Part shown: piece after piece, positions 50,321 through 59,012 of the stretch
How the letters are laid out: every line of letters begins with the position of its first letter
How positions within the stretch are numbered: the stretch's first letter is position 1
Source of the DNA: Phycisphaerae bacterium
Lineage (GTDB): Bacteria > Planctomycetota > Phycisphaerae > Phycisphaerales > Phycisphaeraceae
NCBI GenBank assembly: GCA_030432595.1
Contig: JAUIGU010000021.1
Span: 1-64,000 of the forward strand
Direction: 5' to 3'
Length of the DNA stretch: 64,000 nucleotides
The notes under the pieces: model-generated
Told to the model about the DNA's origin: nothing
What the model saw: the letters and a program-made list of their open reading frames with translations, nothing else
The model's database searches: none
Program-made: the position numbers and the translations under genes

Positions 50321-51151
50321 TCAATCGATGGCTTCTTCGAGTTCCTGCTCGCGGTGCGAGAGCTGGGCCTTGAGCCGGGCGAGGATGCTGGAGTGCATCT
50401 GGCTGACGCGCGACTCGGAGAGGTCCAGCGTCGTGCCGATCTCCTTCATCGTCATTTCTTCGAAGTAGTAGAGCAGGACGATCAGGCGCTCGGCCCGGGT
50501 GAGGCCGCGGGTGATCAGGTCCTTGAGGTCGCGCTTCTGGGCGGCGGTCAGCGGGTTGACCTGGCGGGCGTCTTCGAGCACGTCGATCTCGCGGACGTCC
50601 TTGTTCGAGTCGGTCTCGAACCACTTGCGCGACAGCGACACGACGGAGGTGGCGCTGCCGTCCTTCTTGATCTTGGCGTACTCCTCGTCATCGACCCCGA
50701 GCTTCTCGGCCAGCTCGTCGTCGGTGGGCTTCTCGCCGGTCTCCATCTCGATGGCGCGGCGGGCCTTGTCGAGCTGGCTCGTGCGCGAGCGGACCAGGCG
50801 GGGCACCCAGTCCATCGAGCGGAGGTGGTCGAGGATCGCGCCGCGGATACGCGGGGCGCAGTAGGTCTCGAACTTCACGCCGCGGTCCAGGTCGAACGAC
50901 GAGATCGCGTCCATCAGCCCGAACACGCCGGCCGAGACCAGGTCGTCCACGTCCACCTCGTCGGGGAGCTTGGTGTGGACGCGCTCGGCGTTGTAGCGGA
51001 CCAGCGGGAGATAACGCTCCATCAGGTCGTTGCGGAGGGCTTCGGTCGGCTTCTTGCGGTACTTGACCCAGACCTTGCGGGTGGCTTCCTCCTGCTCGGG
51101 GGTGGGTTTGACGCGAGGGGTCCTGGTGCGGGGTTGACGAATGGCTGCCAT
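50321..51151 (-). CDS. fliA: Flagellar sigma factor FliA (sigma-28)
   Basis: Directs RNA polymerase to late flagellar, motility and chemotaxis promoters. 276 residues: region 2 (LVRYNAERVHTKLPDEVDVDDLVSAGVFGLMDAISSFD, then GVKFETYCAPRIRGAILDHLRSMDWVPR), region 3, and region 4 helix-turn-helix (MTMKEIGTTLDLSESRVSQMHSSILARL). Slightly longer than FliA of enterics (239) because of a loop around VSLSRKWFETDSNKDVREID. It ends the large flagellar operon; the anti-sigma factor FlgM is not in the window. Confidence 0.94.
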   Translation of the reverse strand: MAAIRQPRTRTPRVKPTPEQEEATRKVWVKYRKKPTEALRNDLMERYLPLVRYNAERVHTKLPDEVDVDDLVSAGVFGLMDAISSFDLDRGVKFETYCAPRIRGAILDHLRSMDWVPRLVRSRTSQLDKARRAIEMETGEKPTDDELAEKLGVDDEEYAKIKKDGSATSVVSLSRKWFETDSNKDVREIDVLEDARQVNPLTAAQKRDLKDLITRGLTRAERLIVLLYYFEEMTMKEIGTTLDLSESRVSQMHSSILARLKAQLSHREQELEEAID

Positions 51152-51243
51152 GTCTGTCTTCCGTGACCTCGGATGGGGAATGAATGATGCCGCGTCCTTG
51201 CGGCGGGGTCAGCCGGGCGTGGGCCCGGGGCAGGCGGTTTGGA

Positions 51244-51546
51244 TCAGGCGGCGGCGCGGCCGCGCGAGGCGTCTTTGACTGGGAGGTCTTCGACGGAATC
51301 GGGGATGGGGTGTTCGGTTTCATGCCGCCGGGCGTGTTCGTCCACGGCGCGCTGGGCGACACCGCCGACGATCAGGCCGACGACGTAGCAGATGATCATC
51401 AAACAGCCAGCGGTGAGAATCACGACGCGGGCCTCGTTCCCGGCGTAAGCGCCCACAATCGTCGCCGCCGCGAATACACACAACGCGAAACAGGTTGCAA
51501 TGACCTTGGCAGGTATGGCCGGTACTCCGTTACGCCGGCCGGCCAT
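51244..51546 (-). CDS. Small two-helix membrane protein in the flagellar operon
   Basis: 100 residues from the ATG at 51546. Two hydrophobic segments (about 13-33 and 41-65) with a short turn carrying NEAR, then an acidic tail (VDEHARRHETEHPIPDSVEDLP). No family recognised. It sits between flhG and fliA on the same strand; CCGATAAC lies 82 bases before its start, so it may begin a sub-transcript with fliA. Function unknown; anti-sigma or placement roles are guesses. Confidence 0.65.
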   Translation of the reverse strand: MAGRRNGVPAIPAKVIATCFALCVFAAATIVGAYAGNEARVVILTAGCLMIICYVVGLIVGGVAQRAVDEHARRHETEHPIPDSVEDLPVKDASRGRAAA

Positions 51547-51627
51547 TCCGCGAGAACCGCAGAAAACCCGAGCCTTCTCAACTTCCCCGCCAGCCACGTC
51601 CGTGCGGCCAGCTCAAGTAAGCGGAAG

Positions 51628-51635
51628 GTTATCGG
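51628..51635 (-). promoter_or_regulatory. CCGATAAC motif before the fliA sub-operon
   Basis: Minus-strand CCGATAAC, within the AT-rich 204-base gap between flhG and the small membrane protein. Same octamer as before maf, fliL and motA. No -35 match found. Confidence 0.35.
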
Positions 51636-51750
51636 ATTTTTGTAAACCGATTGCTCTTGAATGTTGTTCGCATCAAAAAAGATGGAAAGTAGGGGATCCA
51701 CTGACATCAATGCGTTGCGTGGCGACTAGTTATTCACAACCGCCGCCAGT

Positions 51751-52740
51751 TTATCCACGAATCCACGCGGCCATCCGGCGAATCAAGCCGTGGTCTTCGC
51801 GCGGTTCCGACGCCGCGCGATCCAGGCGGTGCGCGAGTTGGTGCAGACCGCGGGCCGCAGCGGTATTCGGCGACTCGAGTGTGAACGGCCTTCGCAGCCG
51901 CACCGCCCGCTGCACCCGCGGGTCGAGCACCAGGTGCCCGGCGAAACGCGGCGTGAAGTCGAGGAAGTGTCGGCAGGCGGCGGCGATCCGGCCGTAGACC
52001 TCCCGGCCCTCCGCGGCGTCGCGGCACTGGTTGATCAGCACGTGCGTTTCGGGCACAGCGGCGCCAGCACGGTCCGGCGAGAGGTCGCGGTGATTGGGGT
52101 CGGTGGCGCCTGGGCGGTGGACGGTCTTGACCAGGGCGTAGGCGTCGGTGATCGCGGTGGGCTCGGGCGTAGTGACCACCAGCATGCGTTCGGCGGCGGC
52201 GCAGAACGCGTGGACCGACGGGCCAACCCCCGCGCCGGTGTCGATGAGGATGACGTCGGCGTCGGCCTCGAGGCGCTGCATCTGGGCGGCGAGGCGGTCG
52301 AGTTGCTCGCGCGGCAGCGCCGCGATGTTGGACAACCCCGACGCCCCGGGGATCACCCGGAACCCGCCCGGCGCGTCCAGAACGATGTCGTCGAAGCTCA
52401 TGCGGCCGGCGGCGACGTGCGCCAGCGTGCCGGTCGGCATGAGGTTGCACATCACGTCGACGTTGGCGGTGCCCAGGTCGGCGTCGAGGAGCACGACCCG
52501 GCGTCCCAGCCGGGCCAGCGCCACCGCGAGGTTGACCGACACGGTCGTCTTGCCCACCCCGCCCTTGCCCGAGGTGATGGCAATACTGCGGGCCAGCCGC
52601 GGCGCGGGCATCGGCGACATCTCCTCGGCGGCCAGCCGTAGCGCCGCGGCAGATTCAGGTCGGTGGGTTGGCGGCGCACCGGGGCGTCCCTGGTCGATCT
52701 GGCCGACCAGTTCCCGCAGCGCGTTGGCTTGGTCAATCAT
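51751..52740 (-). CDS. flhG: MinD/ParA-type ATPase FlhG (FleN)
   Basis: Limits the number of flagella by antagonising FlhF. 329 residues: an N-terminal helix that starts MIDQANALRELVGQI (the DQAxxLR motif used to activate FlhF), deviant Walker A SGKGGVGKT at 57-65, VVLLDADLGTANVDVMCNL, and the DVILIDTGAGVG switch. A C-terminal amphipathic region serves membrane binding in the family. It directly follows flhF by 34 bases. Start at 52740 is supported by the conserved first residues. Confidence 0.93.
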   Translation of the reverse strand: MIDQANALRELVGQIDQGRPGAPPTHRPESAAALRLAAEEMSPMPAPRLARSIAITSGKGGVGKTTVSVNLAVALARLGRRVVLLDADLGTANVDVMCNLMPTGTLAHVAAGRMSFDDIVLDAPGGFRVIPGASGLSNIAALPREQLDRLAAQMQRLEADADVILIDTGAGVGPSVHAFCAAAERMLVVTTPEPTAITDAYALVKTVHRPGATDPNHRDLSPDRAGAAVPETHVLINQCRDAAEGREVYGRIAAACRHFLDFTPRFAGHLVLDPRVQRAVRLRRPFTLESPNTAAARGLHQLAHRLDRAASEPREDHGLIRRMAAWIRG

Positions 52741-52774
52741 GCTTCACGGTCCCCCCACGGGAGGTACAACTCGG

Positions 52775-54124
52775 TCAAATCAACTCCGCGGCCGAGGCCG
52801 ACTCCCCCAACACCCGCCGCGCCAACCGCGCGGCGTCGCCCGGCTCGATCTGGTGCGGGACTTCCTGCCCGGTCGTCACGTAGCTGACCCGCTTGGCGAT
52901 CTTACTGGCCACATTAAAGATCGTCCCGCAGGTCACGGCTTCGTCAAGTTTCGTAAAGATCACCCGGTCAGGATTTACCCGCGCAAAACGGTCGGCGATC
53001 TCCAGCATCACGCGCTGCGACGCCGTGGACGCCAACACCAGATGCGTCTCGTCCGGCTGCGCGACCCGCATGAACGTCGCCAATTCGTCCAGCCGCGCAT
53101 CGTCACGCTGGCTCCGCCCGGCCGTGTCGATCAGCACGACATCGCAATCCTCGAACCGGTCGAGACACGGGCGCAGCTCCTCGGGCCGGCCAACGACTTC
53201 GAGCGGACAGCCGATGATCGAGCAATACGTCCGGAGCTGATCGACCGCGGCGATGCGGTAGGTGTCGAGGGTGATGACGCCGACCTTCTGCCCGCGTTTA
53301 AGTTTGTAAGTCGCGGCGAGCTTGGCGACGGTCGTGGTTTTGCCGACTCCGGTCGGGCCCACCAACGCAATCACGCGACGCTGGGTGCGCCCGGTTGAGT
53401 CGCGTTCGTCGATTGGGGCATCGGCATCCGCCGAGGGCATTAACTCCGCCAGGGCGTTGCGAATCGCGTCCTGACGGTCCACATCGTCTTGGGTATCCGC
53501 GGCCTGCCTGACCACCCGCTGTGCCAACTCTTCGGCGATCTCCTGCTGAATCAACGTCGTGTAGGCATCGACGAGCGCATCGGGGATGTCCGGTGCCTGG
53601 CGAGCGGCGGCCTCACGTTCCTGCTGGTCGGCGACGCGCGCGACCAAGGCCTTGACCGCGGCCAGCTCCTGAGCAAAACGGTCGCTCTGGTCCACCGACG
53701 ACCCGGTCGGGCGGGCGATCGCCACCGACGGGGCCGCCACTGATGGCGTTCCGGACGAACGCGCGGGCTCGATCTCGGCGCGGGCCGCGGCGTAGGTGCG
53801 GCGGATCAGGTCGCCGGCCAGTGGTTCGTCTGGCACCTCGAGCGGGGCCACGGTGCGCGCCGCGCTCGGCGAATGCACGCGCGACGGCAACGGACTGTTC
53901 ACGGGCCGGGTCGCAGTTTTGGTTTTCTGATTCCGTTGCCCGGCCCGGCGGCGTCCCAACTCGCGCCCGCTGCTGGCCGTGATCTCCACCACCGGCTTGG
54001 CGCCCAGGCCCAGGACCCCGCCCCGCCGGTAAGCGCGTGTGTGCAGGATGACCGCATCACTTCCGTAATGCTGCCTCACGAGGGCCAGAGCCTCCGGCAT
54101 CGTCCTTGCGCTGAAGGTTTTCAT
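52775..54124 (-). CDS. flhF: SRP-type GTPase FlhF
   Basis: Sets the place of the flagellum at the cell pole. 449 residues: a variable basic N-terminal domain (about 1-150, with MKTFSARTMPEALALVRQHYGSDAVILHTR at the start), the helical N domain, and the G domain with GPTGVGKTTTVAKLAATY (about 254-271), LDTYRIAAVDQLRTYCSIIG, DTAGRSQRDDARL and the TKLDEAVTCGTIFNVA specificity region. The gene begins two bases after flhA. Length and order fit FlhF well. Confidence 0.94.
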   Translation of the reverse strand: MKTFSARTMPEALALVRQHYGSDAVILHTRAYRRGGVLGLGAKPVVEITASSGRELGRRRAGQRNQKTKTATRPVNSPLPSRVHSPSAARTVAPLEVPDEPLAGDLIRRTYAAARAEIEPARSSGTPSVAAPSVAIARPTGSSVDQSDRFAQELAAVKALVARVADQQEREAAARQAPDIPDALVDAYTTLIQQEIAEELAQRVVRQAADTQDDVDRQDAIRNALAELMPSADADAPIDERDSTGRTQRRVIALVGPTGVGKTTTVAKLAATYKLKRGQKVGVITLDTYRIAAVDQLRTYCSIIGCPLEVVGRPEELRPCLDRFEDCDVVLIDTAGRSQRDDARLDELATFMRVAQPDETHLVLASTASQRVMLEIADRFARVNPDRVIFTKLDEAVTCGTIFNVASKIAKRVSYVTTGQEVPHQIEPGDAARLARRVLGESASAAELI

Positions 54125-54126
54125 GC

Positions 54127-56427
54127 TCAGACACGGACCCCCGCCGCGTCAAGGCCCGAGCCGGCAAAGCCCGCGTCCTGATCCACGGCACCAAACGCGT
54201 CTCTCTCGGGAGACTCTCCCGGGCCGGCGGCGTTCCGTGCCGACGGCTCCTGCGGCAACTGTACCAGACCCAACGACTCGACATCCACCCCCTTGCTCAC
54301 CTCGTTGTACCCCAGCACCGCGCACGTCGGCAGGTGCGGCTCGATCAGCCGGCGGACCTGCCCGCGCACCTGCGGCGAGGTCAGCACGACCGGGCGCCGA
54401 CCCGCGTTCATCAGTGTGTTGCACTCTTCGAGCAGTGCCGCGGTCACGCGGTTCGCCACGGCCGGCGGCATCGACAGGCTCGTGCCCTGCTCGCTGCGCT
54501 CGATGTACCCGTTGATCAGGTCCTCGAGCGCCGGGTCGAGCGACACGCAGTACAACTTGGTGATCGTCGGGCCCAACGCTAGGCCCGCGTCGTCCAAACC
54601 CGGCTCGGACACGGAATACTGCGTGCAGATCGTGCGGCGCAGCTCGTTGCGAACGTACTCGGTCAACACGTCCAGGTCCTTGGTCCGCGTGCCCCACTGC
54701 CCGAGCGTTTCGACGATGGTCGCCAGGTCGCGGATCGGCACGCGCTCGCGCAGCAGGTTCTGCAGCACGGTCTGCAACTCGTTGGGCTTGATGAGCGGGG
54801 CTTCGGTCTGCGTGCCCGCCGGGCCAAGCACGGCTTCGCACAGCTTCGGCGCTTTTTCCCGCAGCTGCGTGATGAGGTTGGTCGTCTCTTCGTAGTCCAG
54901 CAGTTCGTGGGCGTGGTTCTTGACGACCTCGGTGAGGTGCGTGGACAGCACACTGGTCGCGTCCACGGCGGTGTACTGCATCTGCTCGGCCTGGTCGCGC
55001 AGGTTCGCCTGGATCCACACCGCGTCCAGGCCGAACGCCGGCTCCCTGGTCCGTACACCCGGCAGCGGCTCGGCGTCAGGGTCGGCCAGCCCGCCGTCCA
55101 TCGCGAGGTACTGCCCGGGGAAGACTTGGCCCGACGCCACCGCGTTGCCGCGGATCTTGATGTTGTATTCGTTGGGTCCGAGCTGCATGTTGTCGCGGAT
55201 GCGCACCGGCGGCATCACCAACCCCTGCTCGGCGGCGAGCGTCCGGCGGATCATGGTGATGCGTTCCAACAGGTCGCCGCCCTGACTCGTGTCCACAAGC
55301 TGAACCAGCGCGTAGCCGACTTCGAGCTCCATGGTGTCGACGTGCAGCGCCTGCTCGATGGGTGCGGGGTCGGGCTTGGTTTCTTCCTTGGCCGTCTTAG
55401 CCTCGACGTGTTTCGCCTGCTTTTCGTGCCGGCCCGCGCTCCACGCGACCACGCCGACGATTAACCCCAACGCAAGCATCGGGATCGTCGGCAGGCCGGT
55501 GACCGACATCGCCGCGAGGAAGCCCGCCGTGATCCACAGCGCCGCGCTGCGCGACGCGAGCTGGCCGGCCAGCTCGAGCCCGAGGTCTTCCCGGCTGCCC
55601 GAACGCGTAACGATGAGCGCCGCGGCGATGGAGATGACGAACGCGGGGAGCTGCGACACCAGGCCGTCGCCGATGGTCAAACGGGTGTAAACGTCGACGG
55701 CCTCGCCGACGGGCATGCCGTTCATCGCCACCCCCACCGCGAACCCGCCGACGATGTTGACCAGCGTGATGATGATGCCCGCGATGGCGTCGCCGCGCAC
55801 GAACTTGGCGGCACCGTCCATGGCCCCGTAGAAGTCGGCCTCGCGGCCGATCTCCTCGCGGCGCTTCCGGGCGGTCTGCTCGTCGATGAGCCCGGCGTTG
55901 AGGTCGGCGTCGATGGCCATCTGCTTGCCGGGCATGCCGTCGAGCGTGAACCGCGCCGCCACCTCGGAGATACGCGTCGCACCCTTGGTGATCACCACGA
56001 ACTGCACGATGATCAGGATCAGGAACAGGATCACGCCCACCACCACCGACGAGCCGGACACGAACTCGGCAAACGCTTCGATCACCTTGCCCGCCGACGC
56101 CGTCGCCTCCGCGGCGCTGTCCGCCTCGTTGGAAAGGATCAGCCGCGTGGTGGCGATGTTCAGCACCAGCCGCAGCAGCGTCGTGCCCAGCAGCACCGAC
56201 GGGAACACCGAGAACTCCAACGGCGACTTCACGAAGATCGTCGTCATCAGGATCAGCGACGCGATCGCGATGTTCGCCGCGATCAGCAGGTCCATGATCA
56301 CCGGCGGCAGCGGCACGACGATCACCGCGATCATCCCGATCACCGCCACCGGCACCAGCAACGGCTTGTAACGGTCGAACACCGTCAGCCAGGCGGGGAG
56401 CACGGATTGATTCGGAGCTTGAGCCAT
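54127..56427 (-). CDS. flhA: Flagellar type III export gate protein FlhA
   Basis: Major component of the flagellar export gate, driving substrates by proton motive force. 766 residues: eight N-terminal membrane helices (about 20-330), with the FHIPEP-type region (KGATRISEVAARFTLDGMPGKQMAIDADLNAGLIDEQTARKRR) between helices 4 and 5, and a cytoplasmic C-domain (SQGGDLLERITMIRR, PPVRIRDNMQLGPNEYNIKIRGN, LTEVVKNHAHELLDYEET). The C-terminal 50 residues are extended and Gly/Ala-rich compared with the usual 690-700. Two bases before flhF; a decamer-repeat element separates it from flhB. Confidence 0.95.
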   Translation of the reverse strand: MAQAPNQSVLPAWLTVFDRYKPLLVPVAVIGMIAVIVVPLPPVIMDLLIAANIAIASLILMTTIFVKSPLEFSVFPSVLLGTTLLRLVLNIATTRLILSNEADSAAEATASAGKVIEAFAEFVSGSSVVVGVILFLILIIVQFVVITKGATRISEVAARFTLDGMPGKQMAIDADLNAGLIDEQTARKRREEIGREADFYGAMDGAAKFVRGDAIAGIIITLVNIVGGFAVGVAMNGMPVGEAVDVYTRLTIGDGLVSQLPAFVISIAAALIVTRSGSREDLGLELAGQLASRSAALWITAGFLAAMSVTGLPTIPMLALGLIVGVVAWSAGRHEKQAKHVEAKTAKEETKPDPAPIEQALHVDTMELEVGYALVQLVDTSQGGDLLERITMIRRTLAAEQGLVMPPVRIRDNMQLGPNEYNIKIRGNAVASGQVFPGQYLAMDGGLADPDAEPLPGVRTREPAFGLDAVWIQANLRDQAEQMQYTAVDATSVLSTHLTEVVKNHAHELLDYEETTNLITQLREKAPKLCEAVLGPAGTQTEAPLIKPNELQTVLQNLLRERVPIRDLATIVETLGQWGTRTKDLDVLTEYVRNELRRTICTQYSVSEPGLDDAGLALGPTITKLYCVSLDPALEDLINGYIERSEQGTSLSMPPAVANRVTAALLEECNTLMNAGRRPVVLTSPQVRGQVRRLIEPHLPTCAVLGYNEVSKGVDVESLGLVQLPQEPSARNAAGPGESPERDAFGAVDQDAGFAGSGLDAAGVRV

Positions 56428-56439
56428 GATCAGAAAACG

Positions 56440-56602
56440 GAACCACCGATGAACGCCGATGGACTCAGATGAAGAAACGAAAAGAAGGCATTAAAAGAAA
56501 AACACCACGAAATGGAATCCGGAATGCCTGTAGTCTTTCAGGTCATTTCATGGGTTTTCCTGCCTCATCTCGTCTGTGTTCATCCGTGTTTATCGGTGGT
56601 TT
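56440..56602. repeat. Decamer array element (family F) between flhB and flhA
   Basis: Left half 56440-56473: three 10-base units (CACCGATGAA, CGCCGATGGA, CTCAGATGAA). Right half 56565-56602 holds the inverted units with the same consensus (CACNGATGAA). Between them are 90 unique bases, AT-richer than the genes. It ends in the stop of flhB and starts 13 bases before the flhA ATG, with no Shine-Dalgarno site left. Confidence 0.75.
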
Positions 56603-57675
56603 CAACCTGCTTTCCGCCCGCTCAGCCGGTACACATACGCAAGGATCTCCGCGACCGCGGCGTAGTGTTCCGGCGGGACTTCCTGGCCGACCTCGACGCC
56701 GGCGTAAAGGGCGCGGGCAAGCGGTTTGCGTTCGATCAGCGGGACGCCGTGGATCGCGGCGAGCTGGCGGATGCGCAGGGCCATGAAGTCCGCGCCCTTG
56801 GCGACGACCTTGGGCGCCCGCATCGTGTTCGTGTCGTACTGCAGGGCGACGGCGTAGTGCGTCGGGTTGGTGACGATGACGTCGGCCTTGGGGATCGCGG
56901 CGGCGACGCGCTGCATCGCGAGCTGCCGGGCGACGCGGGCGCGGCGCTGCTTGACCAGCGGGTCGCCGTCCATGTCCTTCATCTCTCGGCGGACCTCTTC
57001 CTTGGTCATCTTCATGTCCTGCTCCTGCTGCCAGCGCTGGTAGGCGAAGTCCGCGATCGCCAGCACGATCAGCAGCACCGACAGCACGACCGCCAGCTTG
57101 AACACCACCCACGCGCCCAAACCCATCGCCTGTGCCGCGGTGAGCCCGGGCATCGAAAGAATGTCCGGCAGCGACTGGTAGATCATCAGGTAGCTCACGC
57201 CGATGACCACGATCAGCTTGCCCATCGACTGCACAAAGCGCATCCCCGCCCGCAGGTTCACGAGGTTCTTCGCGCCCGACAACGGGTTGAGCTTGCTGAA
57301 CTTGGGGATCAGCGGTTTGCCCGTAAGCAAAAAACCGACCTGCCCCAGCGACGCCACCAGCGCCGCGAGCATCAGCCCCACGAGGATCGGCCCTAGCACC
57401 CGGCCCGAGAGGATGCCGGTGTAGCTGGTCAGCTCCATGAGGTCGTCGATGCGCGTCGGGTTCGCGGTGAACTCGAAACCCAGCAGCGTCCGCATCGCCC
57501 CCAGCAGACCTAAGTAGATGTGGTGGCGGAACACCCACAGCAGCACCATCGCGGCGGCCAGGGACGCGGCGGCGCTGAGGTCCTGGCTGCGCGCGACCTG
57601 GCCGTCCTGCCGGGCCTGCTGGCGGCGGCGTGTGGACGCGGATTCTGTGCGTTCTTGCCCGCTGCTCTCGGCCAT
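56602..57675 (-). CDS. flhB: Flagellar export gate/switch protein FlhB
   Basis: Switches export from rod-hook to filament substrates after self-cleavage. 357 residues: four membrane helices (about 35-55, 92-115, 150-172, 190-212), a charged cytoplasmic linker (MKMTKEEVRREMKDMDGDPLVKQRRARVARQ) and the autocleavage site NPTH at residues 270-273 in VIVTNPTHYAVALQY. The C-terminal domain is complete (VLAYVYRLSGRK). The stop codon TGA is the last part of the decamer repeat. The ATG at 57675 begins MAESSGQERTESAS, which fits. Confidence 0.95.
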   Translation of the reverse strand: MAESSGQERTESASTRRRQQARQDGQVARSQDLSAAASLAAAMVLLWVFRHHIYLGLLGAMRTLLGFEFTANPTRIDDLMELTSYTGILSGRVLGPILVGLMLAALVASLGQVGFLLTGKPLIPKFSKLNPLSGAKNLVNLRAGMRFVQSMGKLIVVIGVSYLMIYQSLPDILSMPGLTAAQAMGLGAWVVFKLAVVLSVLLIVLAIADFAYQRWQQEQDMKMTKEEVRREMKDMDGDPLVKQRRARVARQLAMQRVAAAIPKADVIVTNPTHYAVALQYDTNTMRAPKVVAKGADFMALRIRQLAAIHGVPLIERKPLARALYAGVEVGQEVPPEHYAAVAEILAYVYRLSGRKAG

Positions 57676-57800
57676 CCTGGCGCCGCTCCCGCCCGAACGT
57701 CCGCGGCCAAAGCGGGCCGACCCGGGGAGGTGAGAGGAAAGATCGGCGGCGTCCTGCCACCGGCGAGCGCACGAAAGCCGCGCTCACCGGGCATTGATCG

Positions 57801-58604
57801 TCACCCGCCCAGCAGCCACTTGATTTGTTTCACCGCCTCGAACATCTCCCCCCGCGTCGCGGCAGCCACGCCGGCCACGGTCAGCACCAGCAGGCCCGTG
57901 CTCATCAGGATCCGCACCACGAACCCGACGCTCAGGATGTTCATCTGCGGCACCGTCCGGGCGACGAACCCCATCGCCACCGACTCGAGGAACAGCAGCG
58001 TCAGGATCGGCGCCGCGACCTTGATCAGCAGGTCCATCATCGTCGCCAGCAGCCCGAGGATGACTGCGCCGACCGTGTCGAAGTTGGTCAGCCCGGCGAT
58101 CGGCACGTGGTTAAAGCTGTCCAGCAGCACGCCCATCACCGCGATGTGGCCGTCCATGATCAGGAAGATCGCGATGCCCAGCATGAACAGCGCTTGCCCG
58201 ATCGGGCCGGTCTGGTCGCCGAGCTCGGGGTTGAACGCCGCGCCGGCGCTCAGGCCCATCTGCTGGTTGATGATGTCGCCGCCGGCCTGGAGTCCGATGA
58301 TCGGCAGCGTCACCCCGTACCCGATCACGTAACCCACGAGCAGCTCGAGCGCCGCCAGCGGGATCAGGGACCACATCGAAAGCTCCGCGCCGACAAACGG
58401 CCGAAGGTGCGCCGCGCTGGGCGTCCCCGGCGCGATCAACGCGACATACACCGCACACGACAAGCCCGCCACCAGCAACGCCTTGACGTAACGAGGGATC
58501 GTCGCACTGCCCAGCACCGGCGTAAACAGGAACAAACCCGACAGCCGGAACAACACCATCAGCCACGGCACGAGGTGGACGAGGATGGGCGAGAGGTCGG
58601 GCAT
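57801..58604 (-). CDS. fliR: Flagellar export gate protein FliR
   Basis: Membrane component of the FliPQR export pore. 267 residues from the ATG at 58604 (MPDLSPILVHLVPWLMVLFRLSGLFLFTPVLG, the typical N-terminus); the open frame to 58631 adds nine residues (MAILGRTFL) that come from the heptamer repeat. Five or six membrane helices; LGIAIFLIMDGHIAVMGVLLDSFNHVPI is the conserved middle. Followed across 125 bases by flhB; that gap shows no gene. Confidence 0.93.
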   Translation of the reverse strand: MPDLSPILVHLVPWLMVLFRLSGLFLFTPVLGSATIPRYVKALLVAGLSCAVYVALIAPGTPSAAHLRPFVGAELSMWSLIPLAALELLVGYVIGYGVTLPIIGLQAGGDIINQQMGLSAGAAFNPELGDQTGPIGQALFMLGIAIFLIMDGHIAVMGVLLDSFNHVPIAGLTNFDTVGAVILGLLATMMDLLIKVAAPILTLLFLESVAMGFVARTVPQMNILSVGFVVRILMSTGLLVLTVAGVAAATRGEMFEAVKQIKWLLGG

Positions 58605-58615
58605 AAGGAAAGTGC

Positions 58616-58700
58616 GACCGAGGATTGCCAATTGCCGAGTGAAGGAAGTTTCGACCGCCGTGTCTTAGTTCGGCATTCGGCAATCCTCAATCGGCAATGT
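58616..58700. repeat. Heptamer array element, family B, copy 2
   Basis: Left units GATTGCC, AATTGCC, GAGTGAA at 58623-58643. Right half TTCGGCA, TTCGGCA, ATCCTCA, ATCGGCA at 58669-58696, inverted relative to the left. A unique core of about 25 bases is enclosed. Lies in the gap between the fliQ stop and the fliR start and leaves no ribosome binding site for fliR. Relative of 43833-43930. Confidence 0.75.
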
Positions 58701-58955
58701 TCAGCCTCCCCCGAACATCCGCGCCGAGAACTCCATGGTCATCTGCAAGAGCCACGGCGCCGCCAGCGCGGTGACGCCCGCCATCGCGAGGATCTTCGGC
58801 ACGAACGTCAGCGTCTGCTCCTGCACCTGCGTCACCGCCTGGAGGATGCTGATCGACAGACCCACAACCAGCGCCGCCAGCAGGATCGGGGCGCTGATCG
58901 ACATCATCAGGATCAGCATCTCGCGGATGAGGTCGCTCGCCTGGTCGATGCTCAT
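58701..58955 (-). CDS. fliQ: Flagellar export gate protein FliQ
   Basis: Small subunit of the FliPQR pore. 84 residues with two membrane helices (about 16-38 and 50-74) and the conserved LISILQAVTQVQEQTLTFVPKI loop between them. Length slightly under the usual 88-90. AGGAG stands eight bases before the ATG at 58955 (AAGGAGTGTTTGAATG), a clear site in contrast to fliR. The hairpin at 58974-58999 lies just upstream, between fliP and fliQ. Confidence 0.94.
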   Translation of the reverse strand: MSIDQASDLIREMLILMMSISAPILLAALVVGLSISILQAVTQVQEQTLTFVPKILAMAGVTALAAPWLLQMTMEFSARMFGGG

Positions 58956-58973
58956 TCAAACACTCCTTCACCC

Positions 58974-58999
58974 GGACGGGTCACTTAAGCGACCCGTCC
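58974..58999. repeat. Hairpin between fliP and fliQ (family G)
   Basis: GGACGGGTC-ACTTAAGC-GACCCGTCC, nine-base perfect arms. A related hairpin lies at 63824-63850. Within an operon, it may protect or attenuate the mRNA rather than end it. Confidence 0.65.
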
Positions 59000-59012
59000 A
59001 AGTCGATACCAC

